DNA from: Actinomycetes bacterium | GTDB lineage: Bacteria; Actinomycetota; Actinomycetes; S36-B12; GCA-2699445 | Reading direction: 5' to 3' | NCBI GenBank assembly: GCA_022599915.1 | Contig: JAHZLH010000044.1 | Location: 1 to 64,000, forward strand | DNA: 64,000 nt | Part shown: positions 54,264 through 63,309 of the stretch, piece after piece | How the letters are laid out: every line of letters begins with the position of its first letter | How positions within the stretch are numbered: position 1 is the first letter of the stretch | The notes under the pieces: generated by a model | The model's input: the letters and a program-made list of their open reading frames with translations, nothing else | Database searches by the model: none | What the model was told of the DNA's origin: nothing | Made by a program: the position numbers and the translations under genes

Positions 54264-54911
54264 TTGCCAGCAGATAGTGAGACTCAGAGCGATTCGGCGT
54301 CGGAGCCGGAGCGGCGCGGACCTGCCGGCGAGACGGCTGAGGAGCGCAAAGCGCGGTTTGAGCGAGATGCTTTGCCATTTCTCGACCCGCTCTACGGAGC
54401 AGCGCTGCGAATGACGCGCAACCCGGCTGATGCGGAAGATCTCGTGCAGGAAACCTTTGTGAAGGCCTACCGAGCTTTCGGCAGTTATCGGGACGGCACC
54501 AACCTCAAAGCCTGGTTGTTCCGGATCCTGACGAATCAGTACATCAACATCTATCGACAGAAACAGCGTCGTCCGCAGTCGGTGGGGGGCGGCGACGTCG
54601 AAGACTGGCAAGTGCCCTCCAATCACACCCCGACGGAAGGGCTGCGGGGTGCGGAGGAAGAGGCAATGGCACGCCTTACCGATTCCGACATCATCGACGC
54701 GATGCTCGCGCTGCCGGAGGATTTCCGATTGGCGGTATATCTGGCCGACGTCGAGGGCTTTGCCTACAAGGAAATCGCAGAGATCATGGACACTCCCGTC
54801 GGCACTGTAATGTCTCGCCTACATCGCGGCCGCAGGCAGTTGCGAGAACTGTTGGGTGAGTACGCGGCTGATCGGGGTTTGGTGGCTACGTCAACGGAGG
54901 TGGACACATGA
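54264..54911 (+). CDS. sigR: SigR/SigH-type ECF sigma factor (thiol-oxidative stress)
   Basis: A 215-residue group-4 sigma factor. Region 2 is [30 protein letters not shown] and [21 protein letters not shown]; region 4 is [40 protein letters not shown], nearly identical in style to mycobacterial SigH. TTG 54264 is chosen because GGAG (54255-54258) stands five bases before it and the product has SigH's length. The frame is open upstream to 54048, allowing a longer isoform. It overlaps the anti-sigma gene by four bases. Confidence 0.93.
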   Translation: MPADSETQSDSASEPERRGPAGETAEERKARFERDALPFLDPLYGAALRMTRNPADAEDLVQETFVKAYRAFGSYRDGTNLKAWLFRILTNQYINIYRQKQRRPQSVGGGDVEDWQVPSNHTPTEGLRGAEEEAMARLTDSDIIDAMLALPEDFRLAVYLADVEGFAYKEIAEIMDTPVGTVMSRLHRGRRQLRELLGEYAADRGLVATSTEVDT

Positions 54912-55240
54912 GTTGCGCTGACGATGCCGACTGCGCCGAAGTGCTTGATGCTGTTTACGAGTACCTGCACGCTGAGATAGATGCCGGCCGGGCCGAGCAG
55001 ATCCGATCGCATCTCGACGATTGCTCGTCCTGCCTGCGACAGTTTGGCCTCGAAAAGTCAGTACAAGAACTGATTGCGCGTTCTTGCGGCTGCACGGATG
55101 CGCCAGAGTCGTTGCGCCGTCGCATCTTGCAGCAAATCACGGAAATCCGGGTCACCGGAACCTCGATGACGGCACCAGGGCAGTATTACGCCGAAACAAC
55201 CGTGGAAGTGAATCGGCGGATTGTCGACCCGGAACGCTAG
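54908..55240 (+). CDS. rsrA: RsrA-like redox-sensing anti-sigma factor
   Basis: A 110-residue zinc-binding anti-sigma factor. The ZAS motif is intact: Cys9, His35, Cys39 and Cys42 (SHLDDCSSC). Oxidation of these Cys to a disulfide would expel zinc and free SigR. Further Cys are in SCGCTDAP and at position 3. ATG 54908 lies in the TGA overlap of sigR. The last 25 residues are not part of the domain. Confidence 0.93.
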   Translation: MSCADDADCAEVLDAVYEYLHAEIDAGRAEQIRSHLDDCSSCLRQFGLEKSVQELIARSCGCTDAPESLRRRILQQITEIRVTGTSMTAPGQYYAETTVEVNRRIVDPER

Positions 55241-55247
55241 TCGGGGA

Positions 55248-55275
55248 GTGGGCTGACCTCACCCGGCCAGCCCAC
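55248..55275. terminator. Terminator hairpin between rsrA and bL37
   Basis: GTGGGCTG (55248-55255) and CAGCCCAC (55268-55275) form a perfect 8-bp stem with a 12-base loop between converging genes; a short T run follows on the plus strand. Confidence 0.6.
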
Positions 55276-55287
55276 GATTTCGATGGA

Positions 55288-55362
55288 TCAGGCGTTGGGA
55301 CGCTTGCCGCCGTTGGCCTTGTTCTTCTTGCGGGAACGGCGCTTACGGGCTCGTTTGCTCAT
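55288..55362 (-). CDS. Ribosomal protein bL37
   Basis: A 24-residue, extremely basic peptide starting MSKRARKRRSRKKNK and ending GGKRPNA. It matches the actinobacterial large-subunit protein bL37 first seen in mycobacterial ribosome structures. GGGAGA lies four bases before ATG 55362. Gene callers often miss it because of its size. Its place beside the sigR locus may be conserved, which I have not checked. Confidence 0.88.
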   Translation of the reverse strand: MSKRARKRRSRKKNKANGGKRPNA

Positions 55363-55525
55363 GTTTCTCCCAAAAATATCTGCGGTAGGACTCAGGTATA
55401 CCCCCCAAGTATGCGATACATAGTGAGGGAGGACTTCCTGCGGTCGCGAATTGCCGCGGGAAGCCCGGCGGTGAGATCGTATCAGCGAGCCCACCCAGCA
55501 GACACGAGAAGAGAAAGGGTTCGAC

Positions 55526-56779
55526 GTGACGCAGCCCGCGGCTGACCTGCCGCCAGTAGCAGGAGACCCGCCTCCGGCGCCGTCACCGGCGCCGGCAGCA
55601 CCGGCGGCACCGGCAGCGGAGCCACCTGCGGCAGCACCAGCTCCCGCAGAGTTACCGCCGGAGTGGCAGAAAAAGCCAGATCAATCAGACCCTAATCGAG
55701 CCCCCATCTCGGTGTTGCCGTTCCTGCGAGCCCTGGTTGAGTCCGGCGGCTCAGATCTGCATTGCAAGGTTGGCTCGCCACCACGGATTCGGGTAGATGG
55801 CCGATTGCGTCGACTAGAAGCCGATGTGCTCAATGCTAAGGACACCCAGCACATGGTTCATGAGGTGTTGCGAAGCGATCTGGTTGCCTCGTTCGATAAC
55901 ACCAATGAAGCTGACTTCGCCTATGCGATGGAGGGCGTTGGTCGGTTCCGCGTGAACGCGTTCCGGCAGCGAGGCACCGCGGGGCTGGTCTTTCGAGCGG
56001 TGTCTGAGGGCGCGATTCCCCTGACGGCTCTGGATCTGCCCGAGGCAGTAGCGCCGTTGGCCCTCGAACCCCGAGGCCTAGTGCTGGTGACGGGTCCGAC
56101 CGGTTCGGGTAAGACCACCACCTTGTCGGGCATGGTCGACTACATCAACCAGAATCGGGAAGTACATATCGTCACCATCGAGGACCCGATCGAGGTTGTG
56201 CATGAGGACAAGGTCGCGATGGTGAATCAGCGCGAGGTCCACGTAGATACCGAAGATTTCTCCACCGCCATGCGAGCGGCGATGCGGCAAGACCCCGACG
56301 TGATTTTGGTCGGTGAGATGCGTGATCAAGAGACAGTGCGGGCTGCGATTTCGGCTGCTGAGACTGGTCACTTCGTGATGTCGACGCTCCACACGGTGGA
56401 TGCGGAAGAGACCATCACCCGCATCATCGATTTCTTCCCACCCCACGAGCAAACGCAGGTTCGGCTCAGCCTGTCTGGTGCCCTGCGCGGGATTTTATGT
56501 CAGCGGCTAGTGCCCAAATCTGCGGGCAGTGGGCGAGCGGTCGCCATGGAGATCTGCGTGAATACCGGGCGAGTGGCTGAGGCGATCGCTGACTCCGACA
56601 AGACCTCCACCATTGGTCAACTGGTGGCCGAAGGCGGCTACTACGGTATGCAGACCTTCGATCAGCACCTCACCCGGCTGTTTTCCGATGGGCACATCAC
56701 CTTGGACTCGGCGCTGGCGTCGTCGACCAACCCCCACGACCTCATTGTGGAGTTGCGCCGGCTCGGCCTGGTGCAGTGA
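55526..56779 (+). CDS. PilT-type secretion/retraction ATPase
   Basis: A 417-residue ATPase. A Pro/Ala-rich N-terminus of about 45 residues precedes the PilT N-domain (LRALVESGGSDLHCKVGSPPRIRVDG) and the RecA core with Walker A GPTGSGKTTT, Asp box IVTIEDPIEVVH, Walker B ILVGEMRDQETV and the His box TGHFVMSTLHT. AIRNRIID-type PilT end is seen as TITRIIDFFPP. PilT retracts type IV pili. No pilin, PilB or PilC gene is in this window. GTG 55526 is the likely start. Confidence 0.93.
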   Translation: MTQPAADLPPVAGDPPPAPSPAPAAPAAPAAEPPAAAPAPAELPPEWQKKPDQSDPNRAPISVLPFLRALVESGGSDLHCKVGSPPRIRVDGRLRRLEADVLNAKDTQHMVHEVLRSDLVASFDNTNEADFAYAMEGVGRFRVNAFRQRGTAGLVFRAVSEGAIPLTALDLPEAVAPLALEPRGLVLVTGPTGSGKTTTLSGMVDYINQNREVHIVTIEDPIEVVHEDKVAMVNQREVHVDTEDFSTAMRAAMRQDPDVILVGEMRDQETVRAAISAAETGHFVMSTLHTVDAEETITRIIDFFPPHEQTQVRLSLSGALRGILCQRLVPKSAGSGRAVAMEICVNTGRVAEAIADSDKTSTIGQLVAEGGYYGMQTFDQHLTRLFSDGHITLDSALASSTNPHDLIVELRRLGLVQ

Positions 56780-56794
56780 CGCGGGCGGGCCGAA

Positions 56795-57184
56795 GTGGAG
56801 TTGCCGAACCCAGCAGATGCGACTGCGCAGTTGCTTTTCCGAGTATCTGACTCTGACACTGCGGTAGCGCTGGGTAGCGGGGACGTCGAGGTGCTTGCCA
56901 CCCCGCGAGCCATCGCTTGGGCGGAAGCAGCCACTTGTGCGGCGGTGAGCGAGTTCCTGCCGTCAGATGACACCACAGTGGGTACGGCGGTACAGGTTGA
57001 GCATTTGTTGCCTAGCGAAGTGGGGAGTGTCGTCTCGGCGACAGCCAGAGTTTCTAGAATTTCGGGGCGACGAGTGGTCTTCGCCGTTGAACTGGTTAAC
57101 GATCGAGGAGACGTTGTGCTGGCTGGCACCATTACGCGCGTCGTCGTGGCTCGCGAGCGATTCACTCCGGCTGCTGCAGACTAG
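56795..57184 (+). CDS. Hot-dog thioesterase (FlK-like)
   Basis: A 129-residue single hot-dog domain. ATPRAIAWAEAATCAAVSEFLPSDDTTVG and VEHLLPSEVGSVVSATARV resemble fluoroacetyl-CoA thioesterase-type proteins, in which Thr, Glu and His form the active site; here Glu (AEAAT) and His (VEHLL) are present. A general short acyl-CoA thioesterase role is likely. GTG 56795 starts 15 bases after pilT. Confidence 0.82.
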   Translation: MELPNPADATAQLLFRVSDSDTAVALGSGDVEVLATPRAIAWAEAATCAAVSEFLPSDDTTVGTAVQVEHLLPSEVGSVVSATARVSRISGRRVVFAVELVNDRGDVVLAGTITRVVVARERFTPAAAD

Positions 57185-57197
57185 TTACCTCGACCGG

Positions 57198-58889
57198 TCA
57201 CACCCCGGTGGTGCTGCGTGGGTAGGCAACGCCTGGATCCGTGAGCACATTCACCAAGTAGGGCACATTCGCGGCCAATGCTCGATCCAATGCCGGGCCA
57301 ATCTGCCGGGGATCTGAAACAGTCTCACCTGCGCCGCCGAGGGCTTTAACCACATCGTCGTAGCGTGTGGGCTGTAAATCGGCAGCCACGTCGTATCCGT
57401 ACAAGAACTGCATCGGATGTTTCTCTAGCCCCCATGCGCTGTTGTTTCCTACCACCATGACCACCGGGAGGTTGTGACGAACCAATGTATCGACATCGGG
57501 GAGCGAGAACCCCGCAGCGCCATCACCCATCAGCAGGATGACGGGACTGTTCGGTCGGGTTACTCGGGCAGCCATGGCGTAACCCAAGCCCGTCCCTAGA
57601 CAGCCGTAGGGTCCCGGATCCAACCAGTTGCCGGGTTGGGCTGGTTGGAGGAATCTGCCCGCGAACGAGACGAAGTCGCCGCCATCTCCGATGACAATGG
57701 TGTCATCGGTCAGCCGCGGTATGAGTTCGCCGTAGATCCGGGCCGGGTGAATGGGATCAGCATCACTGGCGAGTAGGGCGGCATCGGCAGCGATTGCGGC
57801 GAGGTGCTGCTCTCGGAGTCGGGTGCGCCAGGGATGCCGGGCTTCGATCTGACCTGAGAAATGGCTTCGGATACTCGCAAGCGTCGGTTCGATGGGGCCG
57901 GCAGCCGAAGCCACAAGATCGACGTGCTGAGCAATTTGGCTGGGGGCATCCACGATATGGACAACCTCGGCAGGTGGATTGCCGGCACGACCACCAAACG
58001 ACCCGAACCCGAGCCGGAAATCCAACGGGGCACCTACGACAACGACGAGATCTGCTTCGGCCAAGGCAGTGCTACGAGCTCTAGTGACCAGTCCCGGATG
58101 ATCTGGTGGCAGAATTCCGCGCCCCATGCCGTTGGCGATCACGGGAAGATCTAATTCGGTGGCAAAGTCGCGGGCGGTGTTATCCGCCCTACCCATCCAG
58201 ACATCAGAGCCGAGGATCAGTACCGGTCGTGCAGCGCTGGCAAGCAGCGCTGCAATCCGACTCGCCTGCTCATCATCGGTGGCTTGCCGGGGGCTGTCGA
58301 TCGTTGTCACCGACGCAGTGCTCTCTGTGAAGAGCGCATCCATCGGGATGTCCAGAAACACGGGTCCGCGATGGGGGCTATTGGCCAACTGAAAGGCCTC
58401 CGTGACCGCTTGGCCAATGAGGGTGGGTTCGACGATGGTGGCAGCGCGTTTGGTGACCGTGTCCAAGATAGGTGGATGATCGAGTTCCTGCAGCGCTCCA
58501 CTTCCCCAGCGGTTCCCGGGTGCCCGACCACCCACAACCACCATGGGGGAACCGTTGAACCAGGCCCCGGTGATGGCGCTGACGGTATTCGTGACGCCGG
58601 GGCCAGCAGTAACGACGGCTAGCCCTGGCGTACGGGTGAGCTTTCCGGTCGCTTCGGCTGCGAAGGCGGCGGTGGCCTCATTCCGTACGTCCAGCAACCG
58701 CATCGGTCCAGCGCCTCCCGTCAAGATCTGGTCCCGGCCGCCCACTGCTGCGTCGTAGAGCGGGAACACATGGGCACCGGAGAGCGTCCACATCACTTGC
58801 TGACCGGCAGCGACCGCTGCCGAGACGGCGTGGCTGCCGCCATGTCCACTAATTTCGGAAGGAACCGCTGAATCGCGCTGCTCTGCCAT
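57198..58889 (-). CDS. Thiamine-diphosphate enzyme, acetolactate synthase large-subunit-like
   Basis: A 563-residue ThDP enzyme of the ALS/oxalyl-CoA decarboxylase group. The N-domain has the catalytic Glu in VRNEATAAFAAEATGKLT and TAGPGVTN; the C-domain ThDP motif is MGDGAAGFSLPDVDTLVRHNLPVVMVVGNN. It resembles mycobacterial IlvG, an orphan ALS-like gene. There is no ilvN or ilvC here, so a role in valine synthesis is doubtful; a 2-hydroxyacyl-CoA lyase/oxalyl-CoA decarboxylase-type reaction is an alternative. Confidence 0.88.
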   Translation of the reverse strand: MAEQRDSAVPSEISGHGGSHAVSAAVAAGQQVMWTLSGAHVFPLYDAAVGGRDQILTGGAGPMRLLDVRNEATAAFAAEATGKLTRTPGLAVVTAGPGVTNTVSAITGAWFNGSPMVVVGGRAPGNRWGSGALQELDHPPILDTVTKRAATIVEPTLIGQAVTEAFQLANSPHRGPVFLDIPMDALFTESTASVTTIDSPRQATDDEQASRIAALLASAARPVLILGSDVWMGRADNTARDFATELDLPVIANGMGRGILPPDHPGLVTRARSTALAEADLVVVVGAPLDFRLGFGSFGGRAGNPPAEVVHIVDAPSQIAQHVDLVASAAGPIEPTLASIRSHFSGQIEARHPWRTRLREQHLAAIAADAALLASDADPIHPARIYGELIPRLTDDTIVIGDGGDFVSFAGRFLQPAQPGNWLDPGPYGCLGTGLGYAMAARVTRPNSPVILLMGDGAAGFSLPDVDTLVRHNLPVVMVVGNNSAWGLEKHPMQFLYGYDVAADLQPTRYDDVVKALGGAGETVSDPRQIGPALDRALAANVPYLVNVLTDPGVAYPRSTTGV

Positions 58890-58925
58890 GATCCGACGTT
58901 ACTAGGGGGATGGCATAAGACTGCA

Positions 58926-59819
58926 GTGAGTCGCGAATCGGTGGTTTACTGTGTCAGCCTAATTGGTATGTCTGCCGGCTCAGTCGCGATCGTCACCTGT
59001 GTCAGCCTGCCAGAGCCTGATCCCGATCAGGACCTATTGCTGGCAGCCCTTGCGTCCGCTGGCGTCGACGCGAAATTAGTTGCCTGGGATGATCCCAACG
59101 TCCGCTGGGCGGATTTTCAACTGGCTGTCCTCCGCTCCACATGGAATTACATTCAGGATCTGCCGGCCTTCCTCGATTGGATCCGACACACATCGAAGCT
59201 GACGCAGTTACTGAATCCTGCGGAAGTGGTGCTGGCGAATAGCCATAAGCGCTACCTGATCGAGCTAGCTGATCGTGGTCTGCCGGTCGTGCCGACGAGC
59301 TATTGGCCGAAAGGTGCTGATGTGAGTTTGGCGGCGGTGATGGCAGAACAGGGTTGGGATGATGTGGTGGTCAAGCCTGCGGTTGGTGCGGGTTCGTACC
59401 TGACCGAAAGATTTGATGTGGCGACGGCGGCGGCTGGTGAACAGTTTTGGTCGCGCGCGATAGCCCAACGAGAGCTGCTGGTTCAGCCATATCTGCCATC
59501 GGTGGCTCAGTACGGCGAGCGCTGTCTTATCTGGATTGCTGGTGAGTTCACTCATGCGGTCCGAAAGAATCCTCGACTAGGAGACGCCGAGGAGTCGGTG
59601 TCTGATGCGCTCACTATGTCCTCGGATGAACTTCGGGTAGCTGAGCAGGCGTTAGCAACCGTAGCCCACGAGTTGCTCTACGGGCGAGTGGACCTCATCC
59701 GCGACTCAGCGGATGAACCTCTCATCGCTGAGATCGAACTGATCGAGCCGTCGTTGTTTCTGCAGCAGTCACCTGCTGCACTAGCTCGACTCGTGGCAGC
59801 TATCTCGGCAAGGTTCTAG
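58926..59819 (+). CDS. ATP-grasp domain protein
   Basis: A 297-residue (283 from ATG 58968) protein with a RimK/GshB-like ATP-grasp core: ANSHKRYLIELADRGLPVVPT, VVKPAVGAGSYLT (ATP-binding Lys/Gly loop), LLVQPYLPSV, GERCLIWIAGEFTHAVRK and IAEIELIEPSLFL with the metal-binding acids. Such enzymes join a carboxylate to an amine or thiol with ATP. Substrate unknown. Two starts are possible and neither has a strong ribosome site. Confidence 0.82.
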   Translation: MSRESVVYCVSLIGMSAGSVAIVTCVSLPEPDPDQDLLLAALASAGVDAKLVAWDDPNVRWADFQLAVLRSTWNYIQDLPAFLDWIRHTSKLTQLLNPAEVVLANSHKRYLIELADRGLPVVPTSYWPKGADVSLAAVMAEQGWDDVVVKPAVGAGSYLTERFDVATAAAGEQFWSRAIAQRELLVQPYLPSVAQYGERCLIWIAGEFTHAVRKNPRLGDAEESVSDALTMSSDELRVAEQALATVAHELLYGRVDLIRDSADEPLIAEIELIEPSLFLQQSPAALARLVAAISARF

Positions 59820-59848
59820 CAGACCGCCGATGGCCTTATTCTCGGATT

Positions 59849-61348
59849 GTGGCTACCTGGGAGAGCATCGTTCGCTCCCGTACCGAACTCGGTACGGCGG
59901 CGACAGAGCGACTGCGACTGCTGATCGGAGAATGGTCGCTGCTGGCAGATCTGGGGTTCGCTGACTTTGTGCTCTTCGTGCGGACCTGGGACGGAGCCGG
60001 CTGGATCGCCATCGCTCATGTTCGGCCGACAACCGCTCCCACAATGCTGGCTGAGGATCCGGTGGGGCTGTTCGTGCCACGATCCCGAGCAGCCCCGCTT
60101 GAGCAAGCGTTGCAGTCCGGGGCACCAGTTGTCTGCAGTCCGCCGGCACAACTAGATCACGCAACGGAAGTTGGTGCCATTGCCACGATTCCAGTGCCAT
60201 TCAGCAACAGCAGGATTGCGGTGTTAGCCCAGTACTCGGGCATCGAGCAGCAGCAGATCGGCGAGATGGAACGCAACTATCTGGCGGCTTGCGATGCGCT
60301 CTTGGAAAGAGTGGCGGCCGGGAGTTTTCCCCAGCCGAATAGTGAGTCCATGAGCGCGGCGGCTCCGCGGGTGGGCGATGGAATTGTCCGGCTCGACGCT
60401 GCCGGACGAGTGGGCTACGCCAGCCCCAATGCCCGAACCTGTTTGCGGCGGCTAGGGGTCTCGGAGCAACTGCAGGGGGCCTCGTTTGCGGAGTTACTCG
60501 GCCGGTTAGGTCGAAACTATGGACCGATGGCACGAACCGTTCGGCGGATATCGCGCGGGGAAGAGGTCGGCGCAGCAGAGTTGGCCACGTCCGTCGCCAC
60601 CGCCTCACTGCGTTCGGTACCCCTGGGAGGAGCTGGATCTGGTGGCGGGGCAGTGGTGCTGCTGCGTGACATCACGGAACTGCGCCGTCAAGAACAGGCA
60701 CTGCTGTCAAAAGACGCCACAATCCGAGAAATCCACCACCGGGTCAAGAACAACCTGCAAACCGTCGGCGCGCTGCTGCGGCTGCAGGCCCGTCGCTTGC
60801 CTCCCGGTAGCGCACGGGCGGCACTCTCAGATGCCATGACTCGGGTGACCACAATCGCGTTGGTTCATGAGTCGCTGGCGCACAGCCCGGGAGAACAGGT
60901 CGATTTCGATGAGATTTCCCCGCAGATTCTGACTATGGCCCGAGATGTAGCCGCAGCCAACAATCAGCCGATGCCGCGGATAGCCGTCTCAGGTTCTGCT
61001 GGCGTACTGCCGTCGGAACTCGCCACGCCGTTGGCCATGGTGCTGTCGGAGTTGCTCCTCAACGCGATGGAGCATAGCGGCGCTGAACGGATCTGGGTGG
61101 AGTATCGCCGCTTGGATCGCGTAGTCGGGCTGACCATATTGGACGATGGCGTTGGGTTTGATCCCGCGCAGGCACAGGGGCTGGGTCTGGAAATCGTTCG
61201 GACCCTAGTGATGGATCAGTTGCGAGGTGAACTCGAGATCAGCAGCGCTGGCGAGACACCTTGGCCGCGGCCGCTCACAGCGGAGTTGGATAGTGATAGT
61301 CGGGTCGCAACGACGCGGGTAAAAGTGGTGTGCCCGCTGGCGTTGTAG
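59849..61348 (+). CDS. PdtaS-like cytosolic histidine kinase (HisKA_2 family)
   Basis: A 499-residue soluble kinase: GAF-like domain at about 1-150, PAS domain (GIVRLDAAGRVGYASPNA) at 175-280, then a HisKA_2 box with the phospho-His in REIHHRVKNNLQTV and a HATPase with LSELLLNAMEHSG and DDGVGFD. It corresponds to mycobacterial PdtaS, which signals through the RNA-binding antiterminator PdtaR. It lies next to whiB1, the same neighbours as in mycobacteria. GTG 59849 is the probable start. Confidence 0.93.
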   Translation: MATWESIVRSRTELGTAATERLRLLIGEWSLLADLGFADFVLFVRTWDGAGWIAIAHVRPTTAPTMLAEDPVGLFVPRSRAAPLEQALQSGAPVVCSPPAQLDHATEVGAIATIPVPFSNSRIAVLAQYSGIEQQQIGEMERNYLAACDALLERVAAGSFPQPNSESMSAAAPRVGDGIVRLDAAGRVGYASPNARTCLRRLGVSEQLQGASFAELLGRLGRNYGPMARTVRRISRGEEVGAAELATSVATASLRSVPLGGAGSGGGAVVLLRDITELRRQEQALLSKDATIREIHHRVKNNLQTVGALLRLQARRLPPGSARAALSDAMTRVTTIALVHESLAHSPGEQVDFDEISPQILTMARDVAAANNQPMPRIAVSGSAGVLPSELATPLAMVLSELLLNAMEHSGAERIWVEYRRLDRVVGLTILDDGVGFDPAQAQGLGLEIVRTLVMDQLRGELEISSAGETPWPRPLTAELDSDSRVATTRVKVVCPLAL

Positions 61349-61355
61349 CCAGTAA

Positions 61356-61607
61356 CTAGGCCAGCTTGGCGCGAGCGCGGGCGCGACGCCGCTTCAACGA
61401 GCGACGCTCGTCTTCGGACATGCCACCCCAGACACCAGCATCTTGGCCGGTCTCGATCGCCCAGTTGAGGCAGACTTCCTGCACCTTGCAGTCCTGACAC
61501 ACCTGCTTTGCAATCTCGATCTGAGCGAGCGCGGGACCGGTGTTCCCAATCGGGAAAAACAGCTCGGGCTCTTCATCCCGACATGCCGATACGTGGCGCC
61601 AGTCCAT
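61356..61607 (-). CDS. whiB1: WhiB1-type iron-sulfur transcription factor
   Basis: An 83-residue Wbl protein with Cys9, Cys37, Cys40 and Cys46 holding a [4Fe-4S] cluster that reacts with nitric oxide. The GVWGG turn (AGVWGGMSEDERR) binds region 4 of the housekeeping sigma factor; the tail (KRRRARARAKLA) is basic. ATG 61607 gives WhiB1's length and spacing; an earlier start at 61628 adds seven residues and has no better site. Convergent with the PdtaS-like gene. Confidence 0.96.
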   Translation of the reverse strand: MDWRHVSACRDEEPELFFPIGNTGPALAQIEIAKQVCQDCKVQEVCLNWAIETGQDAGVWGGMSEDERRSLKRRRARARAKLA

Positions 61608-61906
61608 GAGGCCTCCTCTGCCGCACAAGCGGCTGCTGACGTTGCAGTGGGCAGGGCGCTGCCAAGCAGATATCTACGGTGAGATACGCTCAGAAGCCGG
61701 AACCCGGCCCATCTACTGGGGCTTACTTCCAGTGCCTTAAGGTTGTCAGGAGACGCCGGTCGCCACAAGGGCCTAGGTCTGGTGGTTCGCCCAGATGAGT
61801 GTCGCGTTCGTCACACCTACCTCGCTCTGCGTGCTCTTTGTGGCGCATTGCGTCCGTTTTCCCGCAGAAAACCCAGATTCCGTCGGTGGGGTTGTCCAGT
61901 CGCTTG
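61608..61906. promoter_or_regulatory. whiB1 leader and promoter region
   Basis: This 299-bp gap has no gene. On the minus strand TAGATA (61676-61671) is a good -10 about 64 bases before whiB1, without a clear -35. Next to it is TGAG-N5-CTCA (61680-61692), an imperfect CRP-like dyad; CRP-type control of whiB1 is known in mycobacteria, but this match is weak. Confidence 0.35.
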
Positions 61907-62347
61907 TTAGCGATCAACCCCGGGCTGAGCGTCTGGCGGTGAGCTGGTGTCAGGTGCGCTCCGGCCGGCGATGAGAGCCAGCAGCCCAACAACGGCGGAC
62001 AAGCACGCCACAAGAGCGGCCAGCCGAGGCTCGGTAGCAGATGAGCCGAAGAGCACCGGCAGCGCAGCCGCCAGCGCTAGTCCTTGGATAACGACAAAAG
62101 GTACAGAGCTCCACGAGGCTCCCCGCCAGCGGCCGATCGCAACGACAACGATGCCAGCCCCCAACAGGGCGAAGGTGATGATCTCTGCCACGACTCCAGT
62201 ACTTGAGGCCACCGCTTCCGGACCCTCGGCACCACGAGTTACCGCCAGCACTGCGATCGTGATGGCGTACCCCAACAAGAACGCTGCTTGTATCGCGGCA
62301 GTGATTGCTGTGATCCGGTTTGTCGTCAATCCCGAGACTGTTGCCAC
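61907..62347 (-). CDS. Hypothetical integral membrane protein
   Basis: A 146-residue protein with four membrane segments (about 16-36, 50-72, 80-98 and 107-126), small loops and a disordered tail (SAPDTSSPPDAQPG). A comparable gene stands near whiB1 in mycobacteria (from memory). Function unknown. Divergent from the lipid kinase with 32 bases between them. Confidence 0.8.
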   Translation of the reverse strand: MATVSGLTTNRITAITAAIQAAFLLGYAITIAVLAVTRGAEGPEAVASSTGVVAEIITFALLGAGIVVVAIGRWRGASWSSVPFVVIQGLALAAALPVLFGSSATEPRLAALVACLSAVVGLLALIAGRSAPDTSSPPDAQPGVDR

Positions 62348-62379
62348 GGTCCTAGGCTACGGGCGGATAGGGTCAGTGC

Positions 62380-63303
62380 ATGCGCGGACTCCTAGTAGTC
62401 AATCCCAAGGCGACGACGACCAACGATCGAGTCCGGGAAGTGATCATCCATGCGTTGGCTGCCACGGTAGATCTCGACGTGGCCATTACTGACCACCGCG
62501 GACACGCGAAGGAACTTGGCGAACGAGCGCTGCGCGACAAGCTGGATGTCGTAGTGACGTTGGGTGGTGACGGCACAATCAACGAGGTCGTCAACGGCAT
62601 CCTGGCTGACGGGCCGGGACCGCAGGTGCCTGTGTTGGCCACCGTTCCGGGTGGTTCAGCCAACGTGCTGGCCCGCTCAACAGGACTGCCCCGCGATCCG
62701 GTGGAGGCCACCGGCGTATTGATCGCCGGAATCGAAGACGAACGATTCCGTACGATCAGCGCCGCGACTGCCAATGATCGTTGGTTCACCATGAATGTTG
62801 GCATGGGCTTGGACGCCGAGATAATCGCGAGTATGGAAGAGGCGCGAGGGCGGGGGAAACGGGCTAGTCCCACTCGATACTTCATGACAACCCTGCGGGA
62901 GTACTTTTCTCGCACGGATCGCAAAGAACCAGCGATCACGATTCAGCGCGAAGGCGAGGAAGACATGGATCATGTCTTTTTGGCCATCGTGCAAAACGCC
63001 GCCCCTTGGACCTTTTTCGGGGGGCTGCCGGTGAATCCCAATCCAGAAGCCAGTTTTGACCGTAATCTGGACGTCTTTGCCATCCGCGATCTCCGAGTGA
63101 TTCCGTCGTTGCGATGGACTCGACGACTACTCATGGGCAGCAGTGCCGGTTCTGCCAATGGGCTGTATGTGGGACGTGATCTTGGGGACCTGAGTCTCGT
63201 CGCGGATCGACCCACTGCGGTTCAACTCGATGGCGAAGGTCTTGGTGAGATGACCGAACTGTGCATCCGCTCGGTGCCGCGAGCGCTGCGAATAGTTGTC
63301 TGA
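62380..63303 (+). CDS. Diacylglycerol/lipid kinase (DagK family)
   Basis: A 307-residue lipid kinase. The nucleotide loop is LGGDGTINEVVNG, preceded by LVVNPKATTT; PGGSANVLARSTGLP and the C-terminal VQLDGEGLGEM are family signatures. It phosphorylates diacylglycerol or a related lipid at the membrane. Located between a membrane protein and a stress sigma factor, with no obvious operon. Confidence 0.92.
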   Translation: MRGLLVVNPKATTTNDRVREVIIHALAATVDLDVAITDHRGHAKELGERALRDKLDVVVTLGGDGTINEVVNGILADGPGPQVPVLATVPGGSANVLARSTGLPRDPVEATGVLIAGIEDERFRTISAATANDRWFTMNVGMGLDAEIIASMEEARGRGKRASPTRYFMTTLREYFSRTDRKEPAITIQREGEEDMDHVFLAIVQNAAPWTFFGGLPVNPNPEASFDRNLDVFAIRDLRVIPSLRWTRRLLMGSSAGSANGLYVGRDLGDLSLVADRPTAVQLDGEGLGEMTELCIRSVPRALRIVV

Positions 63304-63309
63304 GAACGG

